Shown here: positions 7,699-14,968 of the stretch, piece by piece
How positions within the stretch are numbered: the stretch's first letter is position 1
How the letters are laid out: every line of letters starts with the position of its first letter
Assembly: GCA_026399875.1 (NCBI GenBank)
Contig: JAPLQF010000021.1
Coordinates: 1 to 64,000 of the forward strand
From: Burkholderiales bacterium
GTDB taxonomy: Bacteria > Pseudomonadota > Gammaproteobacteria > Burkholderiales > Burkholderiaceae_E
DNA: 64,000 bases
Direction of reading: 5' to 3'
Program-made: the position numbers and the translations under genes
Notes under the pieces: generated by a model
What the model saw: only the letters and a program-made list of their open reading frames with translations
What the model was told of the DNA's origin: nothing
Databases searched by the model: none

Positions 7699-7704
7699 AT
7701 TTTA
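7699..7704 (-). promoter_or_regulatory. Probable -10 element of the tRNA-Arg gene
   Basis: TAAAAT on the minus strand lies 9 bases before the tRNA 5' end, within an AT-richer patch. A -35 is poor; CTGAAC, 19 bases upstream, is the best candidate. Confidence 0.4.
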
Positions 7705-7734
7705 AACCCTAAAGTGATAACGGGTTCAGATCCG

Positions 7735-7763
7735 ACCGAAGGGACATCAGCTTTTGCTTCGGT
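7735..7763. repeat. Short inverted repeat between the PEP-CTERM gene and the tRNA
   Basis: ACCGAAG (7735-7741) and CTTCGGT (7757-7763) are perfect 7-bp inverted arms with a 15-base loop, downstream of the PEP-CTERM gene stop on its transcript. No U-run follows, so a terminator role is uncertain. Confidence 0.35.
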
Positions 7764-7855
7764 GCCAGCGCGAGAAGGCAACAGACGGCCTCAGGCAGAT
7801 CCACTGCCGACACCGATCAGCACGAAAGTGACGAGCTTGCAGAGATGCGTCGAGC

Positions 7856-8533
7856 TCAGGTGTCGCTGGCGATTGAGCGGGGCTTGCCCGGCTGGTGCGG
7901 CCGCCATTTGCTCACAAGCCCCATCGCGCCCAGGGACAAAGCCAGCAGCAATATTGTCTGCGGCTCGGGCAAAGCGACATCCCCGGCGCGCACGGCGACC
8001 GCAAACAAAGGTTCAGTCTTGCCGTGGCCGGCTTTGTGGCCGCTGAAGGTATCGAAAACATAAGCAAGGCTGAAAGGAGGCTCGAGATTGAACTCGCTCG
8101 ACGACCAGTAATAAAAATTTTGCACACCGTCGAACTGGTTCTCCAGGCCGCTCAGCGTGCGCCCGGTGTCATCCCAGATCGAAAAAAACTGGTTCTCTGG
8201 GCCGCCGATGTTGTATCCGCTTTCGTCTCCGCCAGTCGGCAGAACCCAGCCGCTCAAGCCGGTCGCAATCAGGCCTGCCGCAGCCGCGATGCCTTGGGCT
8301 GAGTTGGCGGCCGGTTTTGCACTGCCGTCCCAGACGCCTTTGCCAATGTTCCAGTTGTTCAAGATCGTGATGTCAAGCGTGGTGTGATAGAACGAAGTGC
8401 ACTTTGCTTCACCCGATACCGTACAAGTCAGATCGACTTTATTGATCCCATTGCGCCCTTGGAACGCCGAGGCCGTCGCGCCATCAAACATCAGTCCCAG
8501 TACCAGCCCGGCAATCGCTGCGATCATTTTCAT
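7856..8533 (-). CDS. PEP-CTERM protein with a DUF1566 (Lcl-like) domain
   Basis: A 225-residue exported protein. The N-terminal signal peptide is MKMIAAIAGLVLGLMFDGAT with an ASA cleavage region. The middle has the DUF1566/Lcl C-terminal pattern: GWVLPTGGDESGY (WxLPT), then YYWSSSEF (YWSSS), and FAVAVRAGDV (VRxG near the end). The C-terminus has LPEPQTILLLALSLGAMGL then SKWRPHQ: the Pro-Glu-Pro motif, a transmembrane helix and a basic tail, the sorting signal processed by exosortase. The exosortase and its locus are not in the window. An extra 12-residue tail after the basic cluster is longer than usual. It likely ends up at the cell surface or in exopolysaccharide; its role is unknown. Confidence 0.85.
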   Translation of the reverse strand: MKMIAAIAGLVLGLMFDGATASAFQGRNGINKVDLTCTVSGEAKCTSFYHTTLDITILNNWNIGKGVWDGSAKPAANSAQGIAAAAGLIATGLSGWVLPTGGDESGYNIGGPENQFFSIWDDTGRTLSGLENQFDGVQNFYYWSSSEFNLEPPFSLAYVFDTFSGHKAGHGKTEPLFAVAVRAGDVALPEPQTILLLALSLGAMGLVSKWRPHQPGKPRSIASDT

Positions 8534-9030
8534 TTTTCAGCTCCCTCAGGATGTCGCTGGTCGTCACAAGCGCGCTCGGCGCACCAGGCATCCAAGCTGA
8601 GTGGCAGATTCCGTGCCTGATGCCGAACCCGGAGGGATTCCAAAGTCATGCGCCGCGAGTCGCCCACCACACGCTGCGCGCTGATCAGCGACTAGCGACA
8701 GAAGATGTGATCCATCCAAGATCGGGGTGATCCGACCGGCAGGCGGGTTTCAGGTAAAGCTTGCGTTCAAGGCCTCACGAGGGTGTAAGGCTTGCTCAAC
8801 AGGGACGAGATTCCCGGACATTCGCCGGCGCAAGCTCTGCGAAAGTGCGGGCGAAAAGCTCTCTACGGCTGGTCAGATTCGTGGCGAATGGCGTGCCGCC
8901 GTCAAACATTCGCCGGGTGCAGCCCGGGATCAAAGGCCGCCTCGGTGTTTATCTGAAAGGCTGACAGGCAACCGAGCACACGCACTGCTGTGCGCTGCTC
9001 TGTTGCGCCGTCAGCCTTTCGTGAAATGGC
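8534..9030. other. Intergenic stretch, nothing recognised
   Basis: About 500 bases between the PEP-CTERM gene start and the DUF2780 gene stop. Open frames on both strands are short, Arg/Ser-rich and without domains or initiation signals. CAGGGAGCTGAAAAATG before the PEP-CTERM start (AGGGAGC at about 8540) is its ribosome binding site. No repeats, tRNA fragments or terminators with U-runs were seen. Confidence 0.5.
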
Positions 9031-9477
9031 TCAGCGAAGCACGCCAGACAGAAGCGAGGCGGCCGAGTTGTTGCCTGCGCCGCCCAGATACTTGCCGATA
9101 TAGCTTGCAACCGAGTTCAGTTGCGCCGGGCTCACGCCCAGGCCCGAGACGGCGTTGGCGACCGAGCTCATCGAGGTGAGTGACGACGGCGAGACGCCGG
9201 CGAGCGATGTGCCTTTGCTGATCATGTCGGACATGCCGGGCAGGCTTTTGCTGATGCTCGAAAAATCGGTCGGCGACAGTTTGTTCTGGGCCAGGCCCAT
9301 CAGTGCGCCGGCGCTCGCGGTGCTCTGGTTGGCCGACAGTCCGGTGGCGCTTTGCAGGCCGCTCAGCATGGCGGCGGTGCTGCTGCCCGACGAGCCCATG
9401 CCCATCGGCAGGCCTGAGCAGGCGGTCAGGGCGACAGTTGCCGAGCAGGTGGCAAAAATGAAGTGACGACGGTTCAT
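9031..9477 (-). CDS. DUF2780-like lipoprotein
   Basis: A 148-residue protein from the ATG at 9477, chosen because GAAGGAG precedes it; an in-frame upstream extension to 9639 is not conserved-looking. The N-terminus is MNRRHFIFATCSATVALTAC, a twin-arginine-containing lipoprotein signal with lipobox LTAC (Cys about 20). The rest is Ser/Gly/Ala-rich with the DUF2780 pattern: ASAGALMGLAQNKLSPTDFS (A-G-A-L-xGLAxxKLS), SKSLPGMSDM (KxLPGM), and near the end GVSPAQLNSVASYIGKYL then AASLLSGVLR. The function is unknown; the family is often exported and found near envelope genes. The gene lies downstream of the EF-hand arginase on the same strand, but 184 bases of AT-rich DNA separate them. Confidence 0.75.
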   Translation of the reverse strand: MNRRHFIFATCSATVALTACSGLPMGMGSSGSSTAAMLSGLQSATGLSANQSTASAGALMGLAQNKLSPTDFSSISKSLPGMSDMISKGTSLAGVSPSSLTSMSSVANAVSGLGVSPAQLNSVASYIGKYLGGAGNNSAASLLSGVLR

Positions 9478-9643
9478 GGCGGTTTCTCCTTCTGTTGGGT
9501 CCGAGTCGGTCGGACATCCGGCGTGCTGCCGCGCGATTCTAAAAAATCGGCGACGCCATGGCCCTGACTCCTGGGGCGAAATTCGTGTAATAACCCACAA
9601 TCCGGAAGCTATTTTTTGCGCTGACCGACAGATTTCCATTTTT

Positions 9644-9664
9644 TAAAAAATAAATTATTTTTTA
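9644..9664. repeat. Perfect 21-bp all-AT palindrome at the arginase stop
   Basis: TAAAAAATAA (9644-9653), one A, then TTATTTTTTA (9655-9664) are exact inverted arms. The whole 9620-9665 stretch is far more AT-rich than its surroundings, and the arginase stop codon (9664-9662) is inside it. A pure-AT stem is a weak terminator; a curved-DNA or protein-binding role is possible. Confidence 0.55.
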
Positions 9665-11176
9665 CAGGGGTCGGGTGCCGTCATGTCGGGCGTGAATCGC
9701 TGCAGCGGTCGCCAGGCGCATCTGTAGCGCATCGAGGGTTTGTTCGTAGACCATCATCGACACCTGGCCGGTGGAGTTGCGCAGGTCGAGCGCCGGGTTG
9801 ATCTCGCAGATCTCCCAGCAAACAACCCGCGGGTCACTCACCAGTCGCCGATTGATTCGTGCGGCTTCATCGGCCGTGATGCCGCCCGCGACCGGTGTGC
9901 CGGTCCCCATGCAGATGGCGGCGTCCATGCTGTCGACATCGAAGGAGACATAGATGATGTCGACCTCACTCAGATGGTCGAGGCAGGCCTGAGCCACCGC
10001 TTCAGGGCCCATGCGTCGAACATCGTCGGTGCGAAAGATCGGTATGGCGAACTGAGCGATCGCGGCGTCCTCGGCAGGCTCGGTGTCGCGCACGCTCACA
10101 TACGCCAGATCATGCAGATCAAGGTTCGCCCTGCCTTGTCGACCGAGTGCCTTGCAGGCTTCCCAGTGCGCCCGGGTGCCCTCATCGAGTGTGTTGACCG
10201 CATTCGCCGTGTTGTCAAAACGCCCGGCAATCGCAATCGGCATGCCGTGCATATTGCCCGACAGCGATGTGTAGGGTGAGTGAATGTCGGCGTGGGCATC
10301 GATCCAGACCACACCCAGACGCTTGTCGGGAAACGCCTTCGCGATGCCGGCGATTGTTCCTGCGGCGGTCGAATGATCGCCGGCCAGTACCACCGGGAAC
10401 TCATGGTGCTGCAGCGTCTCGCAGACCAGCGTGCTGGCCTGTTCGAGCAGCGCGCGGATCGCATCGATATTGCGTGCATGTGGCCTCGTGCTGTCGCGAC
10501 CCTGCTGTCGGCCGCGCAGGGCGGTCGAGCGGGTGGCGAGTGCGCGTTGCAGGGCGCTCTGGCGCAGCAGCGCGATGCCGCCGCCTGCACCGGCGCGCCC
10601 GGCGCCAAGATCCGAGTCGACTTCGACCAATGCGATGCGCGGATTGCGCGCTGCCAGCGCATAGCGGCCCAGCAGTTTTCGAAAGCGTCGGATGCCGGCG
10701 ATCGTGACCTGCAGATGGCCGCCCGATTGCTGCATCGCCATGAAGTCATCGAAGCTGACCATCCCGTCATTGTCGGTGTCGTGCCCTCTGATCAGGACCT
10801 CGAGAGCGATCTCGTTGAAGTCCGGATCGAGGCAGCGTGCAAGCGTGAGCATCTCATCGCAGGAAACAAGACCATCGCCGGAGGTGTCCATCAGCGAAAA
10901 GAGCGATCGCATCTCTCGCTCCAGGTCGAAGTCGCTGCGCTGGCAGAGCCAGTCGATGAATGCCGACTGGGTGATCTCGCCGGCGGTATCGACTGCGTCG
11001 AGCAGCTTCCGGCGGTCCTGCTCGCTCAATCCCAAGCCGAGGACCTGCAGTGCTTCGTCGGTCTGCTGTCGTGTCAGTCGACCATTACCCGACACATCGA
11101 ACATCCGATACAGGGCGGTGAATTCGTCGAGCTGGCGGGTCGACACCCTTGCAACGCTTGGAATCGATTCGTTCAT
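9662..11176 (-). CDS. EF-hand (calmodulin-like) / arginase-family fusion protein
   Basis: A 504-residue protein from the ATG at 11176. Residues about 15-150 form a four-EF-hand module. Loop 1 is DVSGNGRLTRQQ (27-38; Gln instead of Glu at position 12), loop 2 (about 60-72) is degenerate, loop 3 is DTSGDGLVSCDE (97-108, canonical) and loop 4 is DTDNDGMVSFDD (133-144, near canonical). Residues about 175-495 are an ureohydrolase domain with every Mn ligand motif: GDHS (His268), DAHAD (Asp293, His295, Asp297), SGNMHGMP (His310) and SFDVD (Asp413, Asp415). The arginase-style SGNxHGMP favours arginine, but agmatine or another guanidino compound is possible. Ordinary arginases are about 300 residues. 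Calcium gating of the enzyme is inference. No signal peptide is seen, so it is cytoplasmic. It lies 97 bases after folA. Confidence 0.9.
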   Translation of the reverse strand: MNESIPSVARVSTRQLDEFTALYRMFDVSGNGRLTRQQTDEALQVLGLGLSEQDRRKLLDAVDTAGEITQSAFIDWLCQRSDFDLEREMRSLFSLMDTSGDGLVSCDEMLTLARCLDPDFNEIALEVLIRGHDTDNDGMVSFDDFMAMQQSGGHLQVTIAGIRRFRKLLGRYALAARNPRIALVEVDSDLGAGRAGAGGGIALLRQSALQRALATRSTALRGRQQGRDSTRPHARNIDAIRALLEQASTLVCETLQHHEFPVVLAGDHSTAAGTIAGIAKAFPDKRLGVVWIDAHADIHSPYTSLSGNMHGMPIAIAGRFDNTANAVNTLDEGTRAHWEACKALGRQGRANLDLHDLAYVSVRDTEPAEDAAIAQFAIPIFRTDDVRRMGPEAVAQACLDHLSEVDIIYVSFDVDSMDAAICMGTGTPVAGGITADEAARINRRLVSDPRVVCWEICEINPALDLRNSTGQVSMMVYEQTLDALQMRLATAAAIHARHDGTRPL

Positions 11177-11273
11177 GGCGTTGCTCGGAAAGCGAGAAGG
11201 TATCGGGCCGGGGGAGGTTGCCGGAAAGCTTGTGTGTGCCTCGAGACAGGGCAGCCGCTGTGTGAGCGGCCGC

Positions 11274-11780
11274 TCAGCGGGTATCGCGCGCCGGCTCCCA
11301 GACATCGATGGCGTAGTGCAGGCCGGTTCGACTCACTGCGGGGGCAGTGCTGATACGGGTCCAGTTCATCGTGTCGAGTGCCGGGAAGAAAGCGTCGCCG
11401 TCGATCTCAAGATCGACTTCGGTCACGATGATACGGTCGACCAGCGGCAACGCCTGCGAATAAAGCTGCGCACCCCCCACGATGAAGATGTCGGTGGCAC
11501 CGTGGCACAGGGCGATGGCGTCATCGAGCGAGCCAGCGCGCTCGCAGCCGTCGTGCGACCACTGCGGATTGCGGGTGACCACGATCGTGCGGCGTCCGGG
11601 CAGGGGTCGACCGATCGAGTCGAATGTGAGGCGCCCCATGATCATCGGATGCCCAAGCGTCGTTGCCTTGAAGTGCTGCAGGTCTTCGGGCAGATGCCAT
11701 GCCATGGCATTGTTGCGGCCGATGGCGCCATTGCGGGCACGTGCGACCACGATGGTCAGGCGCGGCATTGCGCGGGCCAT
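11274..11780 (-). CDS. folA: Dihydrofolate reductase
   Basis: A 168-residue enzyme of normal bacterial length, reducing dihydrofolate to tetrahydrofolate with NADPH. The N-terminus has TIVVARARNGAIGRNNAMAW then HLPEDLQHFK, with the substrate-binding acidic residue in PEDL. MGRLTFDSIGRPLPGRRTIV is the NADPH-binding loop, and FIVGGAQLYSQALP is the conserved GG segment. The ATG at 11780 is followed by a second one at 11768; either could start. It lies 7 bases after thyA on the same strand, the usual pairing because ThyA oxidises the folate that FolA reduces. Confidence 0.97.
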   Translation of the reverse strand: MARAMPRLTIVVARARNGAIGRNNAMAWHLPEDLQHFKATTLGHPMIMGRLTFDSIGRPLPGRRTIVVTRNPQWSHDGCERAGSLDDAIALCHGATDIFIVGGAQLYSQALPLVDRIIVTEVDLEIDGDAFFPALDTMNWTRISTAPAVSRTGLHYAIDVWEPARDTR

Positions 11781-11787
11781 GGCAGCC

Positions 11788-12582
11788 TCAGATTGCAACC
11801 GGTGCCTTGATGTGCGGATGCGCCTGATAGCCGGTGATCGCGATGTCGTCGTAGTGATAGTCGAAGATCGACGCCGGCCGGCGCTTGAATTCGAGGCGCG
11901 GCAATGCAAAGGGCTCGCGGGCGAGCTGCTCGCGGGCCTGGTCGAGGTGATTGAGATAGAGGTGGCAGTCGCCGCCGGTCCAGACGAAATCGCCGGGTGT
12001 CAGATCGCACTGCTGCGCCACCATCTCGGTCAGCAGCGCATAGGACGCGATGTTGAAGGGCACGCCGAGAAAGATATCGGCGCTGCGCTGATAGAGCTGG
12101 CAAGACAGCCTGCCGTCGGCGACATAGAACTGGAACAGCGCATGGCAGGGCGCAAGCGCCATCTTGGGCAGCTCGGCCACGTTCCAGGCCGAGATGATCA
12201 GGCGACGGGAATCGGGATCGCGCTTGAGACGCTCCATCAGCTCGCTGATCTGGTCGATGTGAGCGCCCTCGGGCGTGGGCCATGAGCGCCACTGGTGGCC
12301 ATAGACCGGCCCGAGTTCGCCGTCGGCATCGGCCCATTCATCCCAGATCGAGACACCGTTGTCGCGCAGATAGGCGACATTGGTCGAGCCCGACAGAAAC
12401 CACAGCAACTCGTGGACGATCGATTTGAGATGCAGCTTCTTGGTGGTGACCAGCGGAAATCCCTGCGCAAGGTCGAAGCGCATCTGCCAGCCGAAGACCG
12501 ATCGGGTGCCGGTGCCGGTGCGATCGGCTTTCTGGACGCCGTGCTCGAGAACATGTCGCATCAGATCGTGATAGGGCCGCAT
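11788..12582 (-). CDS. thyA: Thymidylate synthase
   Basis: A 264-residue enzyme, the same length as the E. coli protein, methylating dUMP to dTMP with methylene-tetrahydrofolate. Signatures are [19 protein letters not shown] near residue 20, the catalytic Cys in [12 protein letters not shown] (about 146), [19 protein letters not shown], and the C-terminal [10 protein letters not shown], which closes the active site. It lies between gspC (24 bases upstream) and folA (7 bases downstream), all on the minus strand, so it is probably transcribed from the gspC side. Confidence 0.98.
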   Translation of the reverse strand: MRPYHDLMRHVLEHGVQKADRTGTGTRSVFGWQMRFDLAQGFPLVTTKKLHLKSIVHELLWFLSGSTNVAYLRDNGVSIWDEWADADGELGPVYGHQWRSWPTPEGAHIDQISELMERLKRDPDSRRLIISAWNVAELPKMALAPCHALFQFYVADGRLSCQLYQRSADIFLGVPFNIASYALLTEMVAQQCDLTPGDFVWTGGDCHLYLNHLDQAREQLAREPFALPRLEFKRRPASIFDYHYDDIAITGYQAHPHIKAPVAI

Positions 12583-12606
12583 GGTTGGCTTTCGTTTGAG
12601 ATGAGA

Positions 12607-13329
12607 TCAGGGTTGAGACTGCTGCCCCGGCATCGGCGCATTCATCATCACCGGCGGCAGCACCGCGCCCAGCGGCGGGTTGCCCTGCGGGATCGGCACG
12701 CCAACGCCAGGCATTCCGGGTGGGGCTGCCTGCGGCTCGGGCGGCGCGGCCGCGGCACCGGACGGCGGCAAAGGGCGATTGGATGCGCCCGCCGGAGGAA
12801 TTGGCGACATTGGCGCGCTGCTTCCAGGCAGGGTCGGTATGCCGGTGCCATTGGACGCCGGCATGCCGGGAGCGGGCGTGGGCGGCGCGCTGTTGAGCAC
12901 GGCGAGCGAGGACCGTGCGGGCGTCGGCAATTGGACCGCCTGGCCACGCCGATCGAGGGTGACGCTGTCGGCACCGATGGCGGTCACTTTCAGGCCTTCA
13001 GCCACGGTTTCGCCAATGCCGAAGGGCTTGGCCGGTTTGCCGTCGACCGCGAGCAGAGCAACCGCATTCGGGCCGCCGGCGAGCACACCAGCCACCTGGA
13101 CGTTGGAGGGCGCCTGAACCGCAGTGGCGGACGTGGCCTGCGGTGTGGCGCCGAACAGAGCGCCAGCCGGGCCGAGGTTGGTCGGCGGTTGCGCCTGGCC
13201 GATCGCACTGGCGGGTGCGATCGGGGCCTGCGGCTTGAGCAGTTCGAGCGCCCAGGACGCAATGACGCCGCACAGTCCTGCAAAGAGCAGTACCGAGACA
13301 AGCCTGGCCACAGGGAGACGGATACGCAT
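12607..13329 (-). CDS. gspC: Type II secretion system protein GspC
   Basis: A 240-residue inner-membrane protein. A short cytoplasmic start is followed by one transmembrane helix (LVSVLLFAGLCGVIASWALE, about 9-28). The HR domain is at about 75-130, with APSNVQVAGVLAGGPNAVAL then AVDGKPAKPFGIGE, which normally contacts GspD. The C-terminal 100 residues are Pro/Ala/Gly-rich without a PDZ domain, so it is a short form. It is transcribed away from gspG-F. Its position next to the T2SS operon, its length and its HR domain support the call. Confidence 0.85.
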   Translation of the reverse strand: MRIRLPVARLVSVLLFAGLCGVIASWALELLKPQAPIAPASAIGQAQPPTNLGPAGALFGATPQATSATAVQAPSNVQVAGVLAGGPNAVALLAVDGKPAKPFGIGETVAEGLKVTAIGADSVTLDRRGQAVQLPTPARSSLAVLNSAPPTPAPGMPASNGTGIPTLPGSSAPMSPIPPAGASNRPLPPSGAAAAPPEPQAAPPGMPGVGVPIPQGNPPLGAVLPPVMMNAPMPGQQSQP

Positions 13330-13418
13330 GGTCGAAACCGGCCGATCGTTGACGGGCTGCTCAGGGATGAGACGCAGGACCCGCTGCTATCATAGACGAC
13401 CGGCAAAGACAGGCTCAC

Positions 13419-13451
13419 CCGTCAGTCACCCGTCAGTCGTCCGTCAGGTGG
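13419..13451. repeat. Three 11-bp direct repeats between gspC and gspG
   Basis: CCGTCAGTCAC, CCGTCAGTCGT and CCGTCAGGTGG are adjacent, in the divergent gspC/gspG intergenic DNA. Eleven bases is about one helical turn, so a protein binding each copy would sit on one face. They are candidate activator or repressor sites for the T2SS genes. Confidence 0.45.
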
Positions 13452-13528
13452 CGGCGTCCTTCTCCCCGGTGTCATCAGGCTGAAGCCGGTGGCACTTTCG
13501 CGATCGGCGAAATGAATCATCCGGCAAT

Positions 13529-13550
13529 CGGTCAGTAATCGTTCAGTTTA
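13529..13550. repeat. Two further 11-bp spaced TCAGT repeats before gspG
   Basis: CGGTCAGTAAT (13529-13539) and CGTTCAGTTTA (13540-13550) again lie 11 bases apart and share TCAGT with the upstream triple repeat. They end 15 bases before the gspG start. Confidence 0.4.
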
Positions 13551-13564
13551 TGGGCAGGAAATCG

Positions 13565-14017
13565 ATGGTCATGCAACAACCCTTCGGGCGCGGTCGTCGC
13601 CCACTCCGGCAGGCGGGCTTCACGCTCATCGAGCTGATGGTCGTGATCATGATTCTCGGTGTGCTCGCCGCGCTGGTCGTGCCTCGCGTCATGAACCGTC
13701 CGGATGAGGCGCGCGTGGTCGCCGCACGCCAGGACATCGCCCAGGTGATGCAGGCGCTCAAGCTCTATCGCCTCGACAATTCGCGTTACCCCACGACCGA
13801 GCAGGGCCTGCAGGCGCTGGTCGTGCGGCCGACCGGCGGTCCGCTGCCGACCAACTGGAAGTCCTATCTCGAGAAGCTCCCGAACGACCCGTGGGGGCGT
13901 CCTTACCAATATCTCAGTCCGGGCGTGCGCGGCGAGATTGATGTCTTCAGTCTGGGAGCCGATGGCCAGGCCGGCGGCACCGGTGTCGAGGCCGACATCG
14001 GTTCGTGGAATCTCTGA
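13565..14017 (+). CDS. gspG: T2SS major pseudopilin GspG
   Basis: A 150-residue pre-pseudopilin. The ATG at 13565 is preferred over 13550 because AGGA lies six bases upstream. A basic leader ends at QAG, then FTLIELMVVIMILGVLAAL: the type IV prepilin cleavage site (Gly before Phe, Glu at +5) and the hydrophobic helix. The C-terminal part has the GspG core YRLDNSRYPTTEQGLQALV, LPNDPWGRPYQYL and FSLGADGQAGG, the last giving calcium ligands in known GspG structures. It is the main subunit of the periplasmic piston. It is first in the operon; a prepilin peptidase is needed but is not in the window. Confidence 0.97.
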   Translation: MVMQQPFGRGRRPLRQAGFTLIELMVVIMILGVLAALVVPRVMNRPDEARVVAARQDIAQVMQALKLYRLDNSRYPTTEQGLQALVVRPTGGPLPTNWKSYLEKLPNDPWGRPYQYLSPGVRGEIDVFSLGADGQAGGTGVEADIGSWNL

Positions 14018-14055
14018 TCCGGCAACCCGACCCGCTTGAGCGAACCCGGTGCCAG

Positions 14056-14577
14056 ATGGCCCCGGCGTCCTCATCCTCCGAACGCCAGCCTGGCGGGCCG
14101 GGCATGGCTGGTCAGCGCATCAGCGCCTCAAGCAGCCAGCGCGGCTTTACCCTGATCGAGTTGCTGGTCGTGCTGATCGTGGCGGCGGTCATCACCGGCA
14201 TGGTCACGCTGTCCGGGTCACCAAGCCCCGACCGCGTGCTGCGCCAGGACGCCGAACGCCTGGCGCTGCTGCTGTCGCTCGCGCGTGAGGAGGCGCAGGT
14301 GCGTGGTGCGCCGATCCGCTTCGAGAGCGATTCGAGCGGTTATCGATTCGTGATCTTTCGCGATCGGCAGTGGCGAACAGTGGCCGACGATGGCGATTTG
14401 CGCCCGCGCCCCTGGGGTACCGAAACCCGGCTTCTGATCGAACGGGCCGACGGCACCTCGGCGCTCGAGTTTGGGCGCGACATGGTCGAGGCGCCTTATC
14501 GGGTCAGGATGCAGCGACCGGGCGCAAGCGTCACGATTGTCGCCAACGGCCTGGGCAGCTTTGATGTCGTCGACTGA
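14056..14577 (+). CDS. gspH: T2SS minor pseudopilin GspH
   Basis: About 173 residues from ATG 14056; ATG 14104 (MAGQRI) gives a more usual short leader and is equally possible. The processing site is SQRGFTLIELLVVLIVAAVI. The body follows the GspH pattern: DRVLRQDAERLALLLSLARE, then RFESDSSGYRFVIF and RLLIERADGTSALEFGRDM. GspH is thought to join the pseudopilus tip complex with I, J and K. Its end overlaps the gspI start by 14 bases. Confidence 0.9.
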   Translation: MAPASSSSERQPGGPGMAGQRISASSSQRGFTLIELLVVLIVAAVITGMVTLSGSPSPDRVLRQDAERLALLLSLAREEAQVRGAPIRFESDSSGYRFVIFRDRQWRTVADDGDLRPRPWGTETRLLIERADGTSALEFGRDMVEAPYRVRMQRPGASVTIVANGLGSFDVVD

Positions 14578-14968
14578 GCGCATCTTGGGTGCCGGGTCGC
14601 GCAGGCCGATCGGCGGCTTCACCCTGGTCGAGGTGCTGGTGGCCCTGACCATCGTCGCGGTGGCCCTGATGGCCTCGTTGCGGGCAACCGGCTCGCTGGC
14701 CATCAGCGCCGGCGAGTTGCGTCAGCGCACGCTCGCGCAGTGGAGCGCTGAAAACCGGCTCGGCCGAATCCGGATCCAGGGCGAGTGGCCCGAGCAGGGC
14801 AAGCGCAGCTACGACTGCACGCAGGCCGATGTGGCGATGACCTGCGAGGAAGAAGTATTTGTCACGCCCAATCCGCAGTTCAGGCGGGTCGAGCTCAGTG
14901 TGTTCCCGGTCGAGGGGCAGCGGGTGCGACTGGCGCGGCTGGTCGGTTTTGCCACCAATCTGCCATGA
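14564..14968 (+). CDS. gspI: T2SS minor pseudopilin GspI
   Basis: A 134-residue protein. The processing site is RRPIGGFTLVEVLVALTIVA, then VALMASLRATGSLA. GELRQRTLAQWSAENRL (AxWVAxN-like) is the GspI hallmark, followed by a pair of cysteines (CTQADVAMTC) likely forming a disulfide. It is the central helix of the I-J-K tip. It overlaps the gspH 3' end and its stop overlaps the gspJ start as ATGA. Confidence 0.93.
   Translation: MSSTERILGAGSRRPIGGFTLVEVLVALTIVAVALMASLRATGSLAISAGELRQRTLAQWSAENRLGRIRIQGEWPEQGKRSYDCTQADVAMTCEEEVFVTPNPQFRRVELSVFPVEGQRVRLARLVGFATNLP

Noticed and set aside
8727-9179. 150-residue plus-strand ORF
   Set aside because: No domain, and the last part is antisense to the DUF2780 gene.
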